Positions 58,847 through 64,000 of a stretch of DNA of 64,000 nucleotides are shown here, piece by piece. The stretch is taken from assembly GCF_900111455.1 (NCBI RefSeq), contig NZ_FOIE01000002.1, positions 372,001 through 436,000 on the forward strand, in the 5' to 3' direction. The stretch is from Geodermatophilus poikilotrophus. Its GTDB lineage: Bacteria > Actinomycetota > Actinomycetes > Mycobacteriales > Geodermatophilaceae. Position 1 is the first letter of the stretch; each line of letters starts with the position of its first letter. Below the pieces are notes generated by a model. It did not search any database, was not told the DNA's origin, and worked only from the letters and a program-made list of their open reading frames with translations. A program made the position numbers and the translations under genes.

Positions 58847-60121
58847 TCAGGGCGCGGCGGGTGCGGGCTCCTCCGGCGCGTCGGTCAGCTCCCAGGGCCG
58901 GACGACGGTCACCAGCACCGCGATCGCCAGCACCAGCGCCGCCAGGATGACCGTGCCCATCGCCGCAGCGTCGTTGCCCAGCAGGCCGACGACCGGGGAC
59001 ACCGCGGCGCCGACGCCGAACTGCACCGCACCCAGGAGCGCCGCGGCCGAGCCGGCCGCCTCCCCGTGCCGCGACAGCGCCAGGGCAGGGGCGTTGGGCA
59101 GCGCCAGGCCGGAGGCGAAGAGCATCGCCCACAGCGGGACGACGACGCCGGGCAGCCCGCCGGTGCCGGTGAGCGCCAGGGCCAGCAGCACCGCGCCGGA
59201 GAGGGCCCCGGCGACGACGCCCGCCACGAGCACCTGGGCCGGCGCCCAGCGCTTCAGCACCACCGGGTTGAGCTGGGTGGCCGCGATCAGCCAGACGGCG
59301 CCGGCGCCGAACAGCAGCCCGAACTGCTGCTCGTCGAGGCCGTACTGCCGCTGGAAGACGAAGGAGGACCCGGAGACGTAGCTGAACAGCCCGGCCATCG
59401 TGAGGCCCGCGACGAGCACCAGGCCGACCAGCGTGCGGTCGCGGAGCAGGCCCCGGTAGGTGTGCAGCGTGCCGGCGACCCCGCGGGTGCTCCGGCGGGA
59501 CGGCGGCAGCGTCTCGCGCAGGCCGAGCGCGCCGACGGCCAGCAGCAGCAGGCCGTAGACCGCGAGGACGGCGAAGATGCCGCGCCAGCTGGTGAACCGC
59601 AGCAGCTCCCCGCCGAGGGTCGGCGCCAGCACGGGCGCGGCACCGAGCACCAGGAAGAGGCGGGACAGCATGGTGGCGGCGGCCCGTCCGGTGAACAGGT
59701 CGCGGACGATCGCCATGGCGACCACCGCGCCGGCCGCGGTGCCCACGCCCTGCAGCACCCGCAGCGCGCCGAGCACCTCGATGGTGGGGGCGACCAGGAC
59801 CAGCGCGGACGCCACCACGTACAGCGCCGTCCCGGCCAGCAGCGGCCCCCGCCGCCCGAACGCGTCGGACAGCGGGCCGAGCACCAGCTGGCCGAGGGCC
59901 AGGCCGATGAGCGTGCCGGTGAGGGTCAGCTGGACCATCGCCGACGTCGTCCCCAGCTCCGCCGTGATGGTCGGCAGCGCGGGCAGGTACATGTCGATGG
60001 TCAGCGGCCCGATGGCGACGAAGGCGCCGAGGAGGAGCGCCAGCAGCGCCCGGTTGGGCGGCGCGGCCGCGGTCGTCGGTGCGAGCGGCGCAGCGTCAGC
60101 GCGGTCCTGCAAGTCGGTCAC
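58847..60121 (-). CDS. Bcr/CflA family multidrug efflux MFS transporter
   Basis: About 424 residues with twelve helices. GPLTIDMYLPALPTITAEL in helix 1 and LGPLSDAFGRRGPLLAG (motif A) followed by ALRVLQGVGTAAGAVVAMAI are the Bcr/CflA signature. Exports drugs by proton antiport. GTG at 60121 is used, GTG 60148 is in frame; neither has an evident ribosome-binding site. Next to, but 46 bp from, the other MFS gene. Confidence 0.92.
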   Translation of the reverse strand: MTDLQDRADAAPLAPTTAAAPPNRALLALLLGAFVAIGPLTIDMYLPALPTITAELGTTSAMVQLTLTGTLIGLALGQLVLGPLSDAFGRRGPLLAGTALYVVASALVLVAPTIEVLGALRVLQGVGTAAGAVVAMAIVRDLFTGRAAATMLSRLFLVLGAAPVLAPTLGGELLRFTSWRGIFAVLAVYGLLLLAVGALGLRETLPPSRRSTRGVAGTLHTYRGLLRDRTLVGLVLVAGLTMAGLFSYVSGSSFVFQRQYGLDEQQFGLLFGAGAVWLIAATQLNPVVLKRWAPAQVLVAGVVAGALSGAVLLALALTGTGGLPGVVVPLWAMLFASGLALPNAPALALSRHGEAAGSAAALLGAVQFGVGAAVSPVVGLLGNDAAAMGTVILAALVLAIAVLVTVVRPWELTDAPEEPAPAAP

Positions 60122-60226
60122 GGTCGTCCATTCGTCGAGCGGTGTCACGGGCGGCCCACGCTGGCCAGACGGAAGGGGCCAAGGCGGGACCGGCGCCGTC
60201 CATTCCGGGACGACGCCGGTTCCTCG

Positions 60227-61192
60227 TCACACCCCGAGCGGCTGGCGGGCCGCGGCGACCGCCCGGCGGGTGTCCTCGACGACGAGGTCGTGGTTGACCT
60301 GCGCCGCTGCGGACGCCCCTGCCGCCGCGGCCGCTCCGACCTGGGCGGCCAGGTCGGTGACGTTGCCGGCGACCCAGACACCGGGGACGTCGCTGCGCCC
60401 GGTGGCGTCGGCGGCGAGGTGCTCCCCCATCCCCGAGGGGTGCGGCACCGGGGTGAGGCCGAGCCCGGCCAGGAAGCCGGTGCGGGCCACCATCCGCGAC
60501 TGGACGGTGACCGCCTGGCGCTCGACCACCGTGCCGTCGGCCAGCCGCACGCCGACGAGGCGGTCGCCGGCCAGCTCCAGCCCGGCCACCCGGCCGGTCA
60601 CCACGGGGATGCCCAGGGCGGCCAGCTGCTCGGCCTGCTCTCCGGCCGGTGCCGGCTCGGTGTGCGCGAAGAGGACGACGTCGGCGCTGAGCCGGCGGAA
60701 CAGCAGCGCCTGGTGCACCGCCATCGGCCCGCAGGCCAGCACGCCGATGGCCTGGTCGCGCACCTCCCAGCCGTGGCAGTACGGGCAGTGCAGCACGTCC
60801 CGTCCCCACCGCTCGCGCAGCCCGGGGACGTCGGGCAACTCGTCGACCAGCCCGGTGGTGACCAGCAGCCGGCGCGCGCGGGTGGTGCGCCCGTCGGCCA
60901 GGCCGACGGTGAACCCGTCGCCGTCGCGGGTCGCGGTGGCGACCTCGCCGTCGACCACCGAGCCGCCGTAGGAGCGGACCTCGGCGCGCCCGCGCGCGAG
61001 GAGCTCGGCGGGCGACATGCCCTCGCGGGCCAGCAGGCCGTGCACGCCGGCCGCCGGCGCGTTGCGGGGCGCGCCCGCGTCGACCACCACCACGGACCGC
61101 CGCGAGCGGGCCAGCATCAAGGCCCCGTTCAGCCCTGCGGCACCGCCGCCGACCACCACGACGTCGTACTCGTCCCTCAGTTCATCGGTCAC
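60227..61192 (-). CDS. Thioredoxin-reductase-like NAD(P)/FAD oxidoreductase
   Basis: 321 residues. VVVVGGGAAGLNGALMLARS binds FAD, Cys136-Cys139 in HCPYCHGWE form the redox CxxC, and GVWVAGNVTD is the second flavin contact. The second Rossmann loop reads LACGPMAVHQA instead of GxGxxA, so NADPH binding may be weak, as in ferredoxin- or NADPH-independent relatives. GTG at 61192 has GGAGG 8 nt upstream. Confidence 0.85.
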   Translation of the reverse strand: MTDELRDEYDVVVVGGGAAGLNGALMLARSRRSVVVVDAGAPRNAPAAGVHGLLAREGMSPAELLARGRAEVRSYGGSVVDGEVATATRDGDGFTVGLADGRTTRARRLLVTTGLVDELPDVPGLRERWGRDVLHCPYCHGWEVRDQAIGVLACGPMAVHQALLFRRLSADVVLFAHTEPAPAGEQAEQLAALGIPVVTGRVAGLELAGDRLVGVRLADGTVVERQAVTVQSRMVARTGFLAGLGLTPVPHPSGMGEHLAADATGRSDVPGVWVAGNVTDLAAQVGAAAAAGASAAAQVNHDLVVEDTRRAVAAARQPLGV

Positions 61193-61286
61193 CGTGACCA
61201 CCTCCGCGGCAACGGTGCGACCGCAGACCCGGCTACGGCAAGGTTTGTTGCCGGTCCGGCAAGGTCCCGGACCGCCGATCGGGCCC

Positions 61287-62750
61287 TCAGGTGCCGCAGA
61301 AGGTCCGGTAGGGGCCGGTGTCCCCCGGCGCGGGTGCCGCGTAGCGCTCGAGCCCCGGCCGCTGCTCGTAGGGGCTGGCCAGCACCTCCAGCAGCCGCTG
61401 CAGCGGCGCCAGGTCGCCGTCGGTCGCGGCCGTCAGGGCCTCCTCGACGAGGTGGTTCCGGGGGGTGTAGACGGGGTTGGTCCGGTCCATCAGCTCGGGG
61501 TCCGGGCCGAGGGCGAGCCACCGCTCGAGCCACGCGTCGAACCGCGCGAGGTCCACCACGACGAGGCGGGCGGGCTCGGCGTCGCCGCGGGCCGCGGTGC
61601 CGAGCGCGCGGAGGAACGACGTGAGGTCGACGCGGCTCTCCTGCATCAGGGCGTGCAGGTCCTCGACGAGTGCCGTGGCCACCTCGTCGTCCGGGCCGTC
61701 GGGCAGGCCGAGCTTGGCCCGCATGCCTGCCGACCAGGCCGCGTTGTACTGCGGGCGGAACCGCTCGAGCGCCTCGACCGCGAGGGCCACGGCCTGCTCC
61801 TGGTCGTCGGAGAAGAGGGGCAGGAGCGTCTCGGCGAAGCGTGCGAGGTTCCACTCGGCCACGATCGGCTGGTTGCCGTAGGCGTAGCGCCCGCCGAGGT
61901 CGATCGAGCTGTAGACGGTGGCCGGGTCGTACGCGTCCAGGAACGCGCAGGGCCCGTAGTCGATGGTCTCGCCGGAGATCGTCGTGTTGTCGGTGTTCAT
62001 GACCCCGTGCACGAAGCCGACCAGCATCCACCGGGCGACCAGGGACGCCTGGGCCGCCACGACGGCGTCGAACAGGGCGAGGTACGGCTGCTCGGCGTCC
62101 GCCGCGGCGGGGTGGTGCCGGGCGATCGCGTGGTCGGCGAGCCGGCGGAGCAGGTCGACGTCCCCCGTGGCCCGGGCGTACTGGAAGCTGCCGACGCGCA
62201 GGTGGCTGCTGGCCACCCGGGCCAGGACGGCGCCCGGCAGCAGGGTCTCCCGGCGCACCGGCCGGCCGGTCGCGACCACGGCGAGGGAGCGCGTGGTCGG
62301 GATGCCGAGGGCGTGCATCGCCTCGCTGACCACGTACTCGCGCAGCATCGGCCCGACCGCGGCCAGCCCGTCGCCGCCCCGCGAGAACGGCGTGCGGCCC
62401 GACCCCTTGAGGTGCAGGTCGCGCAGCCGGCCCTCGACGTCGGTCAGCTCGCCGAGCAGCAGCGCCCGGCCGTCGCCGAGACGCGGGACGAACCCGCCGA
62501 ACTGGTGCCCGGCGTAGGCCTGCGCGACCGGCTTCGCGCCGTCGGGCACGGCGGTGCCGACCAGCAGGCGCACGCCCTCGGGGCTGCGCAGCGCACCGGG
62601 GTCGAGGCCGAGCTCGGTGGCCAGCGCGTCGTTCAGCACGAGCAGGCGCGGGTCCGGCGCCTCGTCGGCCCGCCACGGGACGGCCATCTCCGGCAGCTCA
62701 CGGGCGAAGCGGTCGTCGAACGACACGGTCGGTGCGGGGGCGACGCTCAC
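61287..62750 (-). CDS. selO: Protein adenylyltransferase SelO
   Basis: 487 residues, a pseudokinase that attaches AMP to proteins. Marks: [34 protein letters not shown] (nucleotide-binding Lys), [20 protein letters not shown] with the metal-binding Asn and Asp, and a C-terminal FCGT with the redox cysteine where animals have selenocysteine. GTG at 62750 matches the usual N-terminus ([12 protein letters not shown]). Linked in other bacteria to oxidative stress, and here adjacent to a thioredoxin-reductase-like gene. Confidence 0.94.
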   Translation of the reverse strand: MSVAPAPTVSFDDRFARELPEMAVPWRADEAPDPRLLVLNDALATELGLDPGALRSPEGVRLLVGTAVPDGAKPVAQAYAGHQFGGFVPRLGDGRALLLGELTDVEGRLRDLHLKGSGRTPFSRGGDGLAAVGPMLREYVVSEAMHALGIPTTRSLAVVATGRPVRRETLLPGAVLARVASSHLRVGSFQYARATGDVDLLRRLADHAIARHHPAAADAEQPYLALFDAVVAAQASLVARWMLVGFVHGVMNTDNTTISGETIDYGPCAFLDAYDPATVYSSIDLGGRYAYGNQPIVAEWNLARFAETLLPLFSDDQEQAVALAVEALERFRPQYNAAWSAGMRAKLGLPDGPDDEVATALVEDLHALMQESRVDLTSFLRALGTAARGDAEPARLVVVDLARFDAWLERWLALGPDPELMDRTNPVYTPRNHLVEEALTAATDGDLAPLQRLLEVLASPYEQRPGLERYAAPAPGDTGPYRTFCGT

Positions 62751-63027
62751 ACGGTGGACAGCACGCCCGGCACCGCCGGTGTTCCCGTGGACCGCCAGCC
62801 GGTGGTGGACGGGTCGGCCCGACACCGGACACCGGTCTCGCGGGCAGGAACCTCACACCCCGGTGCCCCGTGCACAACAAGGTGGCCGCCACCCGAGTAG
62901 CGTGGGGTCGCGCCGGGCCGCCCCCGCTCCCCCGGCGCGGACGGCGAGCACTCGTCACACGCGGATCCCGGGTACGGGCTTCGGGGCTGAGCTCAACCGG
63001 GGTCCGGCGAGCCGGAGAGGGACGCCG

Positions 63028-63753
63028 ATGTCCCCGGAACGACAGCCACACCCATCCGCCGTCGGTGAGGTCCTGGAGTACCTGGGCCGGCCGTCGGGAC
63101 GTGAGCAGCCGATGGAGGAGGCGCTGCAGCGCGTCACCGACCTGGCCAGGACGGTGCTGCCCGGCAACCCCGAGGCCTCGGTCACCCTGGTGGTCCGGGA
63201 GCACCCGTCCACCGTCGTGGCCACCGGCCTCCTCGCCGTGGAACTGGACGAGGGCCAGTACGAGTGCGGTCTGGGCCCCTGCCTGCACGCCGCCGGGACG
63301 GGGCAGCTCGTGGACGTCCCCGACACGCGTACCGAGACCCGCTGGCCGGAGTACGCGCGGCGCGCCGCCGAGCACGGCACCCTGAGTTCCCTGTCGGTGC
63401 CGCTGGTCATCGACGCTCCGCAGGTGTCGGGAGCGCTCAACCTCTACGCGCAGCGGACGAAGGGCTTCGACGAGGTGAGCCGGTCGACCGCCACGCGGTT
63501 CGGGCACTACGCCGCGGTCGTCGCCGGGAACCTGTCCCGCTACCGACGCGCCGTGGAGCGGGCGGACCACCTGGAGGCGGCGCTCGCGTCACGGGCGGTC
63601 ATCGAGCGGGCCAGGGGCATGCTCATGGAGCGCCACGGGGTGACCCCCGACGGGGCCTTCCGCATCCTGGCCCGGGCGTCGATGCACACCCACAGCACGG
63701 TGCGCCGCCTGGCCGAGCACCTGGTCCACACCGGCGAACTCCGCTGCCGGTAG
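63028..63753 (+). CDS. GAF and ANTAR domain antiterminator-type regulator
   Basis: 241 residues: a GAF sensor domain (about 15-170; ECGLGPCLHAAGTGQLVDV, SSLSVPLVI) and a C-terminal ANTAR domain (ALASRAVIERARGMLMERHG, AFRILARASMHTHSTVRRLA) that binds paired RNA hairpins to prevent termination. GGAGAGGGA precedes the ATG at 63028, nearly the same leader as the chemoreceptor gene. RNA targets are not obvious in the window. Confidence 0.93.
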   Translation: MSPERQPHPSAVGEVLEYLGRPSGREQPMEEALQRVTDLARTVLPGNPEASVTLVVREHPSTVVATGLLAVELDEGQYECGLGPCLHAAGTGQLVDVPDTRTETRWPEYARRAAEHGTLSSLSVPLVIDAPQVSGALNLYAQRTKGFDEVSRSTATRFGHYAAVVAGNLSRYRRAVERADHLEAALASRAVIERARGMLMERHGVTPDGAFRILARASMHTHSTVRRLAEHLVHTGELRCR

Positions 63754-63891
63754 GTCCGCACCGGCCGGGGACGGAGCGGCAGCCACCACGGGCTGCGCAG
63801 CCGGCCGCGGCAGGCGAGCGCCGCCGTCGGACCGGCTCAGCGGACTGGCGCCGGCCACTCGCGGACCCGGTCGTCAACCGGCCGCACCGCC

Positions 63892-63897
63892 TATAGT
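63892..63897 (+). promoter_or_regulatory. -10-like box TATAGT
   Basis: TATAGT stands out in very GC-rich surroundings, 79 nt before the GTG at 63976. No good -35 hexamer at 16-18 nt is seen, although GTCAAC lies at 63873-63878. Confidence 0.35.
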
Positions 63898-63975
63898 CCT
63901 GGCCGCCGGTTCCGCGGGATGACATCGGGGCACCCCGTCGTGCAGCCCGGCCGGCGGCGAGATGCGGGAGGCGAC

Positions 63976-64000
63976 GTGCCGCACCCGACCACCTCGCTGG
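63976..64000 (+). CDS. Start of a gene cut by the window end
   Basis: GTG at 63976 follows GGGAGG (63966-63971) and opens the frame MPHPTTSL, which runs off the window. Too short to identify. The TATAGT box upstream supports a real transcription unit. Confidence 0.4.

Noticed and set aside
55477..58950. A 1157-codon open frame opposite the UPF0104 and MFS genes
   Set aside because: Gln/Arg/Gly-rich shadow; the opposite strand encodes recognisable membrane proteins.
63754..63975. ANTAR-type two-hairpin antiterminator RNA downstream of the GAF-ANTAR gene
   Set aside because: Short GC palindromes such as GGCTGCGCAGCC occur, but no pair of hexaloop hairpins with the expected loop bases could be recognised.
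1..64000. Mobile elements, CRISPR arrays, tRNA or rRNA genes
   Set aside because: No transposase or integrase domain, no regularly spaced repeats and no cloverleaf or rRNA-like stretch was found on reading both strands.

Overview
The window is very GC-rich and packed with genes of actinobacterial type: an adenylylatable glutamine synthetase with its adenylyltransferase GlnE, a GlnR-type operator, a coenzyme F420 reductase, a GAF-ANTAR regulator, a CpaF/TadABC-type Flp pilus operon, and frequent GTG starts with 4-bp stop/start overlaps. Gene content and style suggest a high-GC actinobacterium, perhaps of the Geodermatophilaceae (Blastococcus, Modestobacter, Geodermatophilus). That assignment is an inference; there is no rRNA gene in the window to confirm it.

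Layout. 1-3.6 kb: the end of an RDD membrane protein gene, then glnA1 behind a four-half-site GlnR box, then a UDP-galactopyranose-mutase-like flavoenzyme. 3.7-9.4 kb: cstA-ybdD, a MetE-like methyltransferase, small proteins and a secreted six-cysteine protein. 9.7-15.1 kb: a five-gene operon coding for a three-subunit molybdenum hydroxylase, an MtnA-like sugar-phosphate isomerase and a class II aldolase. 15.2-21.5 kb: a lipoprotein, a secreted 5'-nucleotidase, an SDR, a haem-oxygenase-like diiron oxidase and a soluble chemoreceptor. 21.5-31.5 kb: a CDGSH protein, glnE, a glutamine amidotransferase, glnA2, a slipin, nadE and panB. 31.6-36.1 kb: a two-gene conflict-system-like module (Trypco1 plus a trypsin-STAND-WD40 fusion). 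36.2-46.7 kb: npdG, a diguanylate cyclase, a peptidase, membrane proteins and an operon built around a Vms1/eRF1-like protein. 46.8-54.7 kb: a complete Flp/Tad pilus locus. 54.8-64 kb: a flippase-like protein with a degenerate kinase domain, two MFS transporters, a thioredoxin-reductase-like enzyme, SelO, a GAF-ANTAR regulator and the first codons of a further gene.

How the parts fit. GlnA1 makes glutamine, GlnE modifies it, and GlnR-like sites lie in front of glnA1, glnA2 and possibly the purine-hydroxylase operon, so much of the left half reads as nitrogen metabolism. The Tad genes form one co-directional unit, mostly with overlapping or nearly abutting genes, plus a separately terminated pilin gene and a prepilin peptidase. 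The most unusual items are the Trypco1/trypsin-STAND-WD40 module, an intergenic repeat family of about 55-80 bp that sits at gene 3' ends (one copy apparently absorbed into tadG), a hairpin that would hide the cstA ribosome-binding site, and a thioesterase whose only reasonable start is CTG. No insertion sequence, CRISPR array, tRNA or rRNA was seen.
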